Source of the DNA: DATBLE01 sp963791425 | GTDB taxonomy: Bacteria > Actinomycetota > Thermoleophilia > Gaiellales > Gaiellaceae | Length of the DNA: 64,000 nucleotides | NCBI GenBank assembly: GCA_963791425.1 | Contig: CAWBSE010000004.1 | Coordinates: 248,001 to 312,000 of the forward strand | Reading direction: 5' to 3' | Part shown: positions 8,568 to 17,032 of the stretch, piece after piece | Layout: each line of letters opens with the position of its first letter | Numbering within the stretch: position 1 is the first letter of the stretch | Program-made: the position numbers and the translations under genes | The notes under the pieces: model-generated | Database searches by the model: none | The model's input: only the letters and a program-made list of their open reading frames with translations | What the model was told of the DNA's origin: nothing

Positions 8568-9245
8568 ATGCGGGTGTTGGTGGTCGAGGACGAGCCGAAG
8601 ATGGCCGAGCTCCTGGCGCGTGGGTTGCGCGAGGAGGGGCACGCCGCGGACGTCGCCGGGACGGGGGAGGATGCGCTCTGGATGGCGCGTGCGGTCGCGT
8701 ACGACGCGATCGTCCTCGACGTGATGCTGCCCGGGCGCGACGGCTTCTCCGTGTGCCGTGAGCTCCGGGGGGCGGAGGTCTGGTCGCCGGTGCTGATGCT
8801 GACCGCCCGGGACGCGGTCGACGACCGCATCTCCGGACTCGACGCCGGCGCCGACGACTACCTGACGAAGCCGTTCTCGTTCGGCGAGCTGCTGGCGCGG
8901 CTGCGGGCGCTCGTCCGCCGCGCGCCCGGCGAGCGGCCGACAGAGGTCGAGGTCGGCACGCTCCGCCTCGACCCGGCCACGCACCAGGCGTGGCGCGGGG
9001 AGACCGAGCTCGACCTGTCGGCGAAAGCGTTCGCGCTGCTCGAGGCGTTCATGCGCAGGCCGGGCGAGGCGCTCTCGCGCGTCCAGCTGCTCGAGGCGGC
9101 GTGGGACATCGGATTCGAGAGCACCTCGAATGTCGTCGACGTCTACGTCCGCTACCTGCGCGAGCGGATCGACCGGCCGTTCGGGCTCGAGACGCTCGAG
9201 ACGGTGCGCGGGGTCGGCTACCGGCTGCGCGCGGACGGCACATGA
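8568..9245 (+). CDS. OmpR/PhoB-family response regulator
   Basis: 225 residues from ATG 8568; an in-frame upstream ATG at 8517 lies inside the palindrome and is not favoured. The receiver domain (1-115) has the acidic pair E7/D8, phospho-acceptor D51 (IVLDVMLPG), T79 and K101 (TKPFSFGE). A winged-helix DNA-binding domain follows (about 128-222, ending ETVRGVGYRLRADGT). Its stop overlaps the start of the sensor kinase gene by 4 bases. The palindrome directly upstream suggests autoregulation, and a similar box occurs at 10636. Confidence 0.93.
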   Translation: MRVLVVEDEPKMAELLARGLREEGHAADVAGTGEDALWMARAVAYDAIVLDVMLPGRDGFSVCRELRGAEVWSPVLMLTARDAVDDRISGLDAGADDYLTKPFSFGELLARLRALVRRAPGERPTEVEVGTLRLDPATHQAWRGETELDLSAKAFALLEAFMRRPGEALSRVQLLEAAWDIGFESTSNVVDVYVRYLRERIDRPFGLETLETVRGVGYRLRADGT

Positions 9246-10600
9246 TCGAGCGGATGCCGATCCGGCTGCGGCTGACACTGCCGTTTGCGCTGGTGATGGC
9301 GGTGCTGCTCGCCGCCACGGGCTTCTTCATCTATCACCGGGTCGGGAGCACGCTCCTCGGCTCGATCGACCAGGGCCTGCGCGGGCAGGCGGCAGAGGCC
9401 CAGGGGCGTCTCGAGAACGGCAAGCCGATGCTCGACCGCGACGCGCCGGGGAGCCCGTCGCTCGGCGAGGTCGTCCGCCCGGACGGAACGGTGACGGGCG
9501 CAACGCCGGGAACGCTGGCCGCGCTCCTCTCCGGCCGGCAGCTCGCCACGGTGCTCGGCGGCAGGCCGGTCGTGCGCAGCGGCCAGATCCACGGCCTGAC
9601 CGGCGACTGGCGCATCCTGGCGGTGCCGGCGACCTCCGGCGGGCAGCGCGTCGCGGTCGTCGTCGCGAGCTCGCTCGAGGCACGCGAGGAGACGCTCGAC
9701 CGCCTCGTGCGCGAGTTCCTGTTCGGCGGGGCGCTGGCGCTCGCCCTCGCGACGCTGCTCGGCTACGGGCTCGCGGCGGCGGCGCTTCGCCCGGTGGAGG
9801 CCATGCGCCGGCGGGCCGCGTCGATCGGAGGGTCGACGCCCGGGACGCGGCTGCCGATGCCGAAGAGCCGCGACGAGGTGTCACGGCTCGCGGAGACCCT
9901 GAACGAGATGCTCGCCCGGCTGGAGGCGGCGCTCGACCACGAGCGGCGCTTCGTCGACGATGCGAGCCACGAACTGCGGACGCCGCTCGCCCTGCTCCGC
10001 ACCGAGCTGGAGGTCGCGCTGCGGCACCCGCGCTCGCGGGACGAGCTCGAGCGGGCGCTCCGGTCGGCCGCCGAGGACGCCGAGCGGCTCAGCCGGCTCG
10101 CCGAGGACCTCCTGCTCTTCGCGCGGTCGGACGAGGGGCGGCTGCCGGTGCGCTGTGTCGAGGTCGGCGCGAAGAAGCTGCTCGACGACGTCGCCGCACG
10201 GTTCTGGTCGCGGGCGCGCGAGGCCGACCGCGCCCTGCGCGTCGATGTCTCCGGCGATCCGAAGGTGGATGCCGATCCCGCCCGGATCGAGCAGGCGCTC
10301 GGCAACCTCGTTGCGAACGCGCTCGCGTACGGAGCGGGGGCCGTCGTCCTCTCCGCCCGGGCCGAAGACGGCCGTGTCGAGTTGCACGTCACCGACGAGG
10401 GGCCGGGCGTACCGCCGGACTTCCTGCCACGCGCGTTCGACCGCTTCAGCCGCGCCGACGAGGCGCGCGGCGGTGGCGGCACGGGCCTCGGGCTCGCGAT
10501 CGTCGACCTGATCGCCCGCGCACACAACGGCCGCGCCGGCCTCGCGAACCGCCCGGGAGCCGGTGCGGACGCGTGGATCAGCCTCCCGGCTACGCGCTGA
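9242..10600 (+). CDS. Sensor histidine kinase
   Basis: 452 residues; the ATG at 9242 overlaps the regulator's stop (ATGA). Order: first transmembrane helix (about 13-33), periplasmic sensor region (about 35-160), second helix (about 161-182), HAMP linker, HisKA with the phosphorylated His243 in DDASHELRTPLALL, then HATPase_c ending with GGGGTGLGLAIVDLIARAH. It should phosphorylate the adjacent regulator. The sensor region has no recognisable ligand domain; its genetic partners suggest a redox or metal signal (inference). Confidence 0.93.
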   Translation: MIERMPIRLRLTLPFALVMAVLLAATGFFIYHRVGSTLLGSIDQGLRGQAAEAQGRLENGKPMLDRDAPGSPSLGEVVRPDGTVTGATPGTLAALLSGRQLATVLGGRPVVRSGQIHGLTGDWRILAVPATSGGQRVAVVVASSLEAREETLDRLVREFLFGGALALALATLLGYGLAAAALRPVEAMRRRAASIGGSTPGTRLPMPKSRDEVSRLAETLNEMLARLEAALDHERRFVDDASHELRTPLALLRTELEVALRHPRSRDELERALRSAAEDAERLSRLAEDLLLFARSDEGRLPVRCVEVGAKKLLDDVAARFWSRAREADRALRVDVSGDPKVDADPARIEQALGNLVANALAYGAGAVVLSARAEDGRVELHVTDEGPGVPPDFLPRAFDRFSRADEARGGGGTGLGLAIVDLIARAHNGRAGLANRPGAGADAWISLPATR

Positions 10601-10614
10601 GAGGTTCCAGGCTC

Positions 10615-10652
10615 TTATCTGCCTCTCCTGAACCGTTCATCTGCCCCTCATT
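10615..10652 (+). promoter_or_regulatory. Candidate response-regulator boxes upstream of the redox genes
   Basis: TTATCTGCCTCTC (10615) recurs 22 bp later as TCATCTGCCCCTC (10637). The pair TTCATC (10636) and CTCAT (10647) has the same 11-bp spacing, and nearly the same bases, as TTCATC/CTCATC at 8530/8541 in the regulator's own promoter. The block ends about 20 bp before the ATG at 10674, so it may control the redox genes independently of the two-component genes. Confidence 0.5.
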
Positions 10653-10673
10653 TGGCCCCGCTTAGCTGGGCAT

Positions 10674-11072
10674 ATGCATGAAGACGCTCAGACCACCCGG
10701 CGCGCGGTCGCCGGCCGCGACGGTGCGCGCGCACGCGTCCGCCGCGTCACGACCGGCGTCCTGATCGGATCGGTCGCCGTCGCCGGCACGATCGCGAGCT
10801 ACGTCGCGAACAGCGCGACGCACAAGAAGACGGCGCAGGCGCAGCCCGCACCGGCCGTCGCGGCCCCGGTGAAGCGCACACTCGCGGCGGTGGCGGTGCC
10901 CGCCACGCCCGCGGTGCCGTCCGTCCTCGCTCCCGGTGAGTCCGCCGCGGCGCCGATCCAGGCTCAGCCCCAGGCACAGCCCGTGCAGTCATCCCAGCCG
11001 CAGGCGGCCGCGCCGGTGCAGGCGCCGGTCGTGACCCAGCAGGCTCCGGTCGCCGTCTCCGGAGGCTCGTGA
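10674..11072 (+). CDS. Small membrane-anchored Ala/Pro/Gln-rich protein
   Basis: 132 residues. A basic cytoplasmic N-terminus (RRAVAGRDGARARVRRV) precedes one hydrophobic segment (about 25-45, TTGVLIGSVAVAGTIASYVA). The remaining 80 residues are a disordered tail rich in Ala, Pro, Gln and Val. It opens the redox part of the operon and its stop overlaps the ApbE gene start (GTGA). It could tether or space periplasmic redox partners; this is a guess from position. No cofactor motif is seen. Confidence 0.7.
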   Translation: MHEDAQTTRRAVAGRDGARARVRRVTTGVLIGSVAVAGTIASYVANSATHKKTAQAQPAPAVAAPVKRTLAAVAVPATPAVPSVLAPGESAAAPIQAQPQAQPVQSSQPQAAAPVQAPVVTQQAPVAVSGGS

Positions 11073-11989
11073 CCGCGTCGCGTTCGTTCCCCGCGCTGGG
11101 GACGACGGCACTCGTCGCCGTGACCGACGAGGCCCACCTCGATGCCGCCGCGGAGGCGCTCAGGGGCGACCTCCACGACCTCGACCGCGCCTGCAGCCGC
11201 TTTGCCTTCGACTCCGAGCTCTCCGCCGTCAATCGCAGCCCGGACGTGGACATTCCCGTGAGCGACCTGCTGTTCGAGGCCCTGGAGACCGCGCTCGACG
11301 TCGCTCGCCGGACCGATGGTCTCGTCGATCCGACCATCGGGCGGACGCTGCGCCTGGCCGGATACGACCGGACGTTCGCCGACGTCCAGCTGCGGGACGG
11401 ACGCCTCATGCGCGCGTCGTTCGCATCCGTGCCCGGCTGGACCACGGTCGTCCTCGGCCGGCGCCGTCGCACGATTCGCGTCCCGGACGGCGTCGAGCTG
11501 GATCTGGGCGCGACTGCGAAAGCGCTCGCCGCCGACCGCTCGGCGGCGAAGATCGCAGGGTTGATCGGCGCCGGCGTGCTCGTCTCCCTCGGCGGCGACG
11601 TCGCCGTCGCGGGTACGGCGCCGACGGACGGCTGGGCGGTGCGGATCGCCGACGACCACGCCGATCCGCTCGACGGGCCCGGTCCGACCGTTTCGGTGTC
11701 GGCCGGTGGACTCGCGAGCTCGGGCACCCAGGTGCGTCGCTGGACGACCTCCGGCGGCGAGCTCCATCACATCGTCGACCCGCGCACCGCACGCCCGGCG
11801 GACACGCCCTGGCGCACGGTCACCGTCGCGGCGGGCTCGTGCGTCGACGCCAACGCCGCGAGCACGGCGTCGGTCGTGCTCGGCGACGCCGCGCCCGCCT
11901 GGCTCGCCGAGCGCGGGCTTCCCGCCAGGCTCGCCGCCGCGGACGGCGCCGTCGTCACTGTGAGCGGCTGGCCGGAGGAGACGCCGTGA
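11069..11989 (+). CDS. apbE: FAD:protein FMN transferase (ApbE family)
   Basis: 306 residues, GTG start overlapping the previous gene. ApbE enzymes hydrolyse FAD and attach FMN covalently to Thr/Ser of partner proteins outside the membrane. Family landmarks seen: VDPTIGRTLRLAGYDRTF, ELDLGATAKALAADRSAAKI, the glycine-rich VSLGGDVAVAG, HHIVDPRTARPA and the Mg-binding SCVDANAASTASVV. No signal peptide is visible at the chosen start, so it may act in the cytoplasm or rely on a different start. Its place beside a ferric-reductase-like protein fits maturation of a flavoprotein encoded here. Confidence 0.88.
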   Translation: MTASRSFPALGTTALVAVTDEAHLDAAAEALRGDLHDLDRACSRFAFDSELSAVNRSPDVDIPVSDLLFEALETALDVARRTDGLVDPTIGRTLRLAGYDRTFADVQLRDGRLMRASFASVPGWTTVVLGRRRRTIRVPDGVELDLGATAKALAADRSAAKIAGLIGAGVLVSLGGDVAVAGTAPTDGWAVRIADDHADPLDGPGPTVSVSAGGLASSGTQVRRWTTSGGELHHIVDPRTARPADTPWRTVTVAAGSCVDANAASTASVVLGDAAPAWLAERGLPARLAAADGAVVTVSGWPEETP

Positions 11990-13068
11990 CCGCGCTCTGG
12001 TACCTGACCCGCGCCTCCGGCGTCGTTGCGCTCATCCTCCTGACCGCGACGATGCTGCTCGGCGTGCTCAGCGTCAAGCGCTGGCGCAGCGAGCGCTGGC
12101 CGCGGTTTGCCGTCGCCGATCTCCACCGCAACCTGACGCTGCTGGCGCTGGTCTTCATCGCGCTCCACGTCGGGACGACGGTCGCGGACAGCTACACGCC
12201 GGTCGCCCTCAAGGACGCTTTCATCCCGTTCGTCTCCACGTACCGGCCGATCTACCTCGGCTTCGGCGCACTGGCGCTCGACCTGATGCTGACGCTCGCC
12301 GTCACGAGCATGCTCCGCAAGCGGATCGGCTACCGGGCGTGGCGGCTTCTGCACTGGGGCGCGTACGCGATTTGGCCGCTCGCGCTCGCCCACGGGCTCG
12401 GGTCCGGCTCCGACGCGCGGGTCGGCTGGATGGCGCTGCTGACGTACTCGTGCCTGGCGCTCGTCGCCGTCGCCGTCGCCGCGCGCCTGCTGAGCACGCG
12501 CCCCGGGCCGCAGATCGTCGCCGGGCTCGCGACGGTCGCCGTCGCGGTTGGGTTGGTCGCGTTCTACCGCGCCGGCCCGGCGCAGCACGGCTGGGCCTCC
12601 CGGGCGGGCACGCCGTCCTCGCTGCTGAAGACGGCCGCCGCCCCGGCGCCCGCGCGGCAGCTCGCGGCGACGACGGCGACGACCGTGCCACAGCCCTTCA
12701 CGGGCACGCTGGCCGGCCGGATGTCGTCCTCCGGCCCCGATTCGGCCGGGGACGCAGCCCTCGCAATCGCCCTCGCCGAGCGCAGCAGCACCATGCCAGG
12801 CCGGATCGACCTCACGCTGTGGGGCTCGGCCCTCGACGGCGGCGGGCTCGCCATGCGCACCAGCAAGGTCACGTTCCAGCCGGCGGCCGGCGGGGAGGCG
12901 TACGCAGGCACGGTTTCCGGCCTCAGCGGCACGCGCGTGACCGTCGACCTCACCGCGCCGTCGGGTGCGAGTCTGCGGATGGCGCTGGCGCTGCGGATCG
13001 ACTCCAGCGCGGGAACGGTGACCGGCACCGTGCACGGCACGCCCGTCGCCGCCGGGGACACCGAGTGA
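11986..13068 (+). CDS. Ferric-reductase-like heme membrane protein with extra C-terminal domain
   Basis: 360 residues, GTG start overlapping apbE. The N-terminal 190 residues form the ferric-reductase transmembrane domain with about five or six helices. His47/His61 and His123/His136 are 13-14 residues apart in two helices, as expected for two stacked b hemes. There is no FAD/NADPH domain; instead a linker leads to a soluble beta domain (about 235-350), probably periplasmic. That domain contains PSGASLRM, which resembles the [ST]GA[ST] flavinylation motif of ApbE substrates, but this is weak. Likely role: electron transfer across the membrane. Confidence 0.8.
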   Translation: MTALWYLTRASGVVALILLTATMLLGVLSVKRWRSERWPRFAVADLHRNLTLLALVFIALHVGTTVADSYTPVALKDAFIPFVSTYRPIYLGFGALALDLMLTLAVTSMLRKRIGYRAWRLLHWGAYAIWPLALAHGLGSGSDARVGWMALLTYSCLALVAVAVAARLLSTRPGPQIVAGLATVAVAVGLVAFYRAGPAQHGWASRAGTPSSLLKTAAAPAPARQLAATTATTVPQPFTGTLAGRMSSSGPDSAGDAALAIALAERSSTMPGRIDLTLWGSALDGGGLAMRTSKVTFQPAAGGEAYAGTVSGLSGTRVTVDLTAPSGASLRMALALRIDSSAGTVTGTVHGTPVAAGDTE

Positions 13069-14354
13069 GCGCCCTGGCCGCACAGCCCAGGCATGCCCCG
13101 CCGCGCGGCCTGCCGCGGCTGCTCGACACGGTCGACCGCGAGCGGCGCGGCCCTTCGCTGGACGCGCACCTCGCGCGGTACGGGGCGCACGATGCCCGGC
13201 AGATCGGCCGCGGCCTGATCGCCGAGATCGAGGCGAGCGGCCTGCAGGGGCGGGGCGGCGCCGCCTTCCCGGTTGCGGCGAAGATGGCCGCGGTCGCGTC
13301 CCGGTCGGGGCGTCCCGTCGTCGTCGTGAACGCCGTCGAGGGTGAGCCGGCGAGCGGCAAGGACCGCGTGCTCGTCCGCCATGTCCCGCATCTCGTCCTC
13401 GACGGGGCCGTCTACGCCGCCGAGGCGCTCGGTGCGCGCGAGGCGATCCTCGCCGTCGGCGGCGCCTCGGAGCAGGAGTTGTCCGCGCTCCAGAACGCCA
13501 TCGACAATCGGGTGCGCCGTGGTCTCGACGGCCGGGTCCGTCTCCGCGCGGTCGCCGCGCCGCGTGCGTTCGTCGCCGGGGAAGAGACGGCGCTCGTTCG
13601 GTTCATCAACGGGGGCCCTGCCAAGCCGACCTTCACGCCGCCTCGGCCCTTCGAGCGCGGCGTCGGCGGCGCGCCGACACTGGTGCAGAACGCCGAGACA
13701 CTGGCTCACGTCGCGCAGATCGCGCGGTTCGGGCCGGCGTGGTTCCGTGAGCTCGGCAGCGACGACGAGCCCGGATCGGCGCTCTTCACGGTCTCCGGTG
13801 CGGTCGCGCGCGCCGGCGTCTACGAGGCGCCGCTCGGCGCCCGGCTCGGCCGTCTGATCGAGCATGCCGGGGGCGCCGACAGCCCGCTGCAGGCGTTCGT
13901 GATCGGTGGCTACTTCGGCATGTGGGTGGCCGCCGCACCGGCGCTCGACCTGCCCCTCCTCGACTCGGCGCTCGCCCCGCACGGAGCGGCGCTCGGCGGA
14001 CGGGCGATCATCGCCCTGCCGGCCGACGGCTGCGGCGTGATCGAGACGGCCCGGGTCGCGCGGTACCTCGCGCACGAGAGCGCGGGGCAGTGCGGTCCCT
14101 GCGTCCACGGGCTCGACGCGATCGCCGGCGCACTCACCGCACTGGCGCGTAAGGAGCGCGACGGCCGCACGGCGCGCCTCGGACGCTGGCTCGAGCTGGT
14201 TCGGGGACGCGGCGCGTGCAAGCACCCCGACGGCGCATCGCGTTTCGTCGCCAGCGCGCTCGACGTCTTCGCCGACGAGGTGGATCTGCACCTGCGCGGA
14301 CGCTGCTCCGGCAGCGGGCGGCTCGTCCTGGCATTGCCGGAGAAGCGCCGGTGA
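13065..14354 (+). CDS. NuoF-like NADH-binding flavoprotein (SLBB, 4Fe-4S)
   Basis: 429 residues, GTG start overlapping the preceding gene. It resembles the 51-kDa subunit of complex I and related diaphorases. Seen: GLQGRGGAAFPVAAK (FMN/NADH glycine-rich loop, about 55-70), VNAVEGEPASGKDR, EETALVRFINGG, an SLBB-type stretch, then a C-terminal iron-sulfur region with AGQCGPCVHG (about 340) and GACKHPDG (about 385). Motif 2 reads EGEPASGKDR rather than the usual EGEPGTxKDR, a mild divergence. It probably oxidises NAD(P)H and passes electrons to the ferredoxin or heme protein encoded beside it. Confidence 0.85.
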   Translation: MSALAAQPRHAPPRGLPRLLDTVDRERRGPSLDAHLARYGAHDARQIGRGLIAEIEASGLQGRGGAAFPVAAKMAAVASRSGRPVVVVNAVEGEPASGKDRVLVRHVPHLVLDGAVYAAEALGAREAILAVGGASEQELSALQNAIDNRVRRGLDGRVRLRAVAAPRAFVAGEETALVRFINGGPAKPTFTPPRPFERGVGGAPTLVQNAETLAHVAQIARFGPAWFRELGSDDEPGSALFTVSGAVARAGVYEAPLGARLGRLIEHAGGADSPLQAFVIGGYFGMWVAAAPALDLPLLDSALAPHGAALGGRAIIALPADGCGVIETARVARYLAHESAGQCGPCVHGLDAIAGALTALARKERDGRTARLGRWLELVRGRGACKHPDGASRFVASALDVFADEVDLHLRGRCSGSGRLVLALPEKRR

Positions 14355-14566
14355 AGAAGGAGGCCGTCCGCGTCAACCCGATCCTGTGTGAGGCGCACGG
14401 CCTCTGCGCAGAGCTGCTCCCCGAGCGGATCACCCTGGACGAGTGGGGCTATCCGATCGTGGACGGCGCGCCGCTGACCGGCGAGCTGCGGAAGCACGCG
14501 CGGAAGGCCGTCGCCGCGTGCCCGACGGTGGCGCTGCTCCTTCAGGCCGCCGCCGTACGGAGCTAA
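14351..14566 (+). CDS. 3Fe-4S-type ferredoxin
   Basis: 71 residues, GTG start overlapping the NuoF-like gene. The pattern ILCEAHGLCAELLPERI followed by AVAACPTVAL gives three cysteines (CX5C and CP), as in single-cluster [3Fe-4S] ferredoxins of actinobacteria that often serve cytochromes P450. Here the operon suggests it shuttles electrons between the NuoF-like protein and the heme membrane protein. Its stop overlaps the stop of the convergent M23 peptidase gene by 4 bases. Confidence 0.85.
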   Translation: MKKEAVRVNPILCEAHGLCAELLPERITLDEWGYPIVDGAPLTGELRKHARKAVAACPTVALLLQAAAVRS

Positions 14567-15402
14567 CCCAGCGCGGTCGCAGGATCGATCGGCGCGCCGC
14601 GCAGATGCACCTCGAAGTGCAGGTGCGGCCCGGTCGCGTCGCCGGTCGCACCGACCAGGCCGATGGTGGTTCCGCGGGTGACCCGCTTGCCCGGGTCGAC
14701 CAGGATCCGTGACAGATGTGCGTACAGCGTGCTCACGCCCTGCTCGTGCTGCACCTCGATCATGTTGCCGTAGCCGGGCAGGACGCCGGCCGTGACGACG
14801 ATCCCGTCCCGCGCTGCGACCACCGGGGCGCCCAGTTGCGCCGGGTAGTCGATGCCGGTGTGGAAGCGCGCGCCGCGCGGCCCGAACCCGTCGGTACCGG
14901 TCGAGTCGATCGGCATCCACACCTTGATCGGCGAGGCCGAGGGAGGCTGGCGCAGGGCGGCGAGTGTCTGCGGCCCGGCGACCGCGATCGGGTCGATGCC
15001 GGCCCACTGCTGGAAGGCGAGCAGCGCCGCCTTCGTCCGTGCGCCGAAGCTGCCGTCCATGGTCCCCGACGGGAAGCCGTGCCAGGCGAGCAGGAACTGG
15101 AGCGCGGCGACGTCCCAGCCCGACGCGCCGGCGACGAGCGGGCGGCTGCCGAGCGGATGCGAGCCGAAGTCGCCGAGGGCGGCGCGGGTCGCGGACGAGA
15201 GCGGGGTGGTCGCGCCCGGCAGGCGGGAGAGGCCGGCCAGAGTCTGCGGCCCTGCGTATCCGTCAACGTCGCCGCCGTAGAGGTTGTGCGCGGTCAGCCC
15301 GACCTGGAGCGCCGCGAGGTCGGCGTCGCCCGCGGCCCGGGCTACGGCAGGCGCCGCGAGGGCCAGGACGACGGCGGCGAGACATGCGGTCCAGACACGC
15401 AT
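14563..15402 (-). CDS. Secreted M23 metallopeptidase with two peptidoglycan-binding repeats
   Basis: 279 residues. The order is signal peptide (1-23), two PG-binding-1-like repeats (about 27-75 and 90-150, the second with GTMDGSFGARTKAALLAFQQ), then an M23 (LytM) peptidase domain. Zinc-site motifs are HTGIDYPAQLG and the terminal GPHLHFEVHLRG, both intact, so it should be an active peptidoglycan endopeptidase in the cell wall. It converges on the ferredoxin gene and is 24 bp upstream of the stop of the cyclase gene. Confidence 0.9.
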   Translation of the reverse strand: MRVWTACLAAVVLALAAPAVARAAGDADLAALQVGLTAHNLYGGDVDGYAGPQTLAGLSRLPGATTPLSSATRAALGDFGSHPLGSRPLVAGASGWDVAALQFLLAWHGFPSGTMDGSFGARTKAALLAFQQWAGIDPIAVAGPQTLAALRQPPSASPIKVWMPIDSTGTDGFGPRGARFHTGIDYPAQLGAPVVAARDGIVVTAGVLPGYGNMIEVQHEQGVSTLYAHLSRILVDPGKRVTRGTTIGLVGATGDATGPHLHFEVHLRGAPIDPATALG

Positions 15403-15426
15403 GCCCTCTCTATCGGACGGTGCGGC

Positions 15427-16989
15427 CTAACTCTTTAGGGGTAACTCATTCGAGGGGTCGTCGCCCGTTCTGCCCCATAGTTGGAGTCGCGTCGTGCGCC
15501 CGCGCACCTCGACCTCGTCGATGTACGCGAGCTTTGCCGCCGATTCCGCGCTGAGCTGGTCCTTCGTCGATCCGGCGAGGTAGAGCATGTACGGCGTCCC
15601 TTTCGTCATCTGCTCGATCCGGGCGGCGGTGTTGATCGTGTCGCCCATCGCCGTGTACGCGAGCCGCTGGGCCGAGCCGATGTTCCCGGACATGAACGGG
15701 CCGCTGTTGATGCCGATGCCCATCCGGAAGCCGGCGGCGAGTCCGGTGGTCTCGAGCCACTCGTTCCAGCGCGGCAGCCGGACGTCGAGCATCTCGCAGG
15801 CCGCGTCGAAGGCGCGCTGCGCATGGTCGGCCTGCTCGATCGGCGCGCCGAACACGGCCATGATCCCGTCGCCCGTGTAGCTGACCAGCGTGCCGCCGTG
15901 CTCGAGCACGGCATCGGTGATCTCCTCGAGGTGGCGGTTGATCAGGTCGATCGTGTCGCGGGCGGAGAGGTGCTCCGACGCGGACGTGAACCCGCGTAGG
16001 TCGGTGAAGAGGATCGTCCCGTCCATCTCGACGCCGCCGAGCCGGAGGTCGTCGTCGGTGCGCGCCAGCACCTGGCTGACCACTGCCTCCGGTACGAACC
16101 GCGCGAAGACGTCGCGCACCTGCTCGCGTTCGAAGGCGGTGAGCAGGGTGTAGACGCCGAGGGTGCCCACGGTCGCGAGGGCGAGTGCCGTCAGCGGGTA
16201 GACGAACAGGACGATCTGCCCGTGGTCGAACGACAACTGGACGGCGACCGCGAACAGCACGCCTGCGACGAGTGCCGCCGGGATCCAGACCCTCGGGCGG
16301 AAGCGGAGCGCCAGCAGCGGCGTCAGGAACGAGAGCAGCAGGACGAGCAGGATGTTCACCGTGAGCAGCGAGCTCCGCAGCGGCAGCCCGCGCAGCACGG
16401 TCGCGATCGCGTTGGCCTGCAGCTCGCCGCCCGGCATCAGCGAGTCGACAGGGGTGTCGTGGATGTCCTGCAGCGAGGGCGCCGACGGGCCGATCACCAC
16501 GATCTTGTCCCGGAACGTCCCGCGCGGAACCATGTTGTTCAACACGTGCGAGTACGAGTAGGTCGTGAACGTCTTCGCCGGCCCGGCATAGTCGATCCAC
16601 GCACCCGCGTGTCCGAACGGGCCACGCCCGACCGGTTTGCCCGTCGCCCGCTCCGCGGTGGCGACCGCCAGTGTCTTCAGGCCGTTGACGGCGTACTTCA
16701 CCCTCCGGATCTCGCCCGAGGAGTCCGCCGAGAAGAGACCGCTCCCGGGTCGGGCGCCGATCCCCCGGAGCGTGGCGTTCCCGCCGAAGATGTTGGTCGC
16801 GCCGTTGGGTAGGGTCTCCGTCGTCGCGAGCACGACGTTGCCTGCGTTCGCAACGGAGTCGACCAGGGCGTTGTCGTCTTTCGGGTCAGTCTGCTCGGTG
16901 AACTGGATGTCGACCGCGATCGCCCTGGGGTGATCGGCGGCGACCAGGAGGAGGGCGAAGCAGGCGGCGAGGACAGGGAGGAAACGCAC
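15427..16989 (-). CDS. CHASE2-domain class III adenylate/guanylate cyclase, short N-terminus
   Basis: 520 residues, GTG start. Residues about 18-190 match the later part of an extracytoplasmic CHASE2 sensor (DHPRAIAVDIQFTEQ, VVIGPSAPSLQDIHDTPVD). Three transmembrane helices follow (about 205-280), then the cyclase domain (about 320-500) with the metal aspartates in ILFTDLRGFT and YTGDGIMAVFGAP and the downstream AMGDTINTAARIE. The usual first part of CHASE2 is missing: an in-frame TAA lies about 30 bp upstream of the GTG, and the new N-terminus MRFLPVLAACFALLLVA looks like a signal segment. The cyclase half appears intact. Confidence 0.85.
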   Translation of the reverse strand: MRFLPVLAACFALLLVAADHPRAIAVDIQFTEQTDPKDDNALVDSVANAGNVVLATTETLPNGATNIFGGNATLRGIGARPGSGLFSADSSGEIRRVKYAVNGLKTLAVATAERATGKPVGRGPFGHAGAWIDYAGPAKTFTTYSYSHVLNNMVPRGTFRDKIVVIGPSAPSLQDIHDTPVDSLMPGGELQANAIATVLRGLPLRSSLLTVNILLVLLLSFLTPLLALRFRPRVWIPAALVAGVLFAVAVQLSFDHGQIVLFVYPLTALALATVGTLGVYTLLTAFEREQVRDVFARFVPEAVVSQVLARTDDDLRLGGVEMDGTILFTDLRGFTSASEHLSARDTIDLINRHLEEITDAVLEHGGTLVSYTGDGIMAVFGAPIEQADHAQRAFDAACEMLDVRLPRWNEWLETTGLAAGFRMGIGINSGPFMSGNIGSAQRLAYTAMGDTINTAARIEQMTKGTPYMLYLAGSTKDQLSAESAAKLAYIDEVEVRGRTTRLQLWGRTGDDPSNELPLKS

Positions 16990-17032
16990 CTGAGAGACCG
17001 GACGATACTGAAGCGGTTACAGTTTTGGCGGC

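Noticed and set aside
14563..14566. Four-base overlap of ferredoxin and M23 peptidase stops as a functional signal
   Set aside because: Convergent stop overlaps are common by chance in dense genomes and no hairpin is present there.
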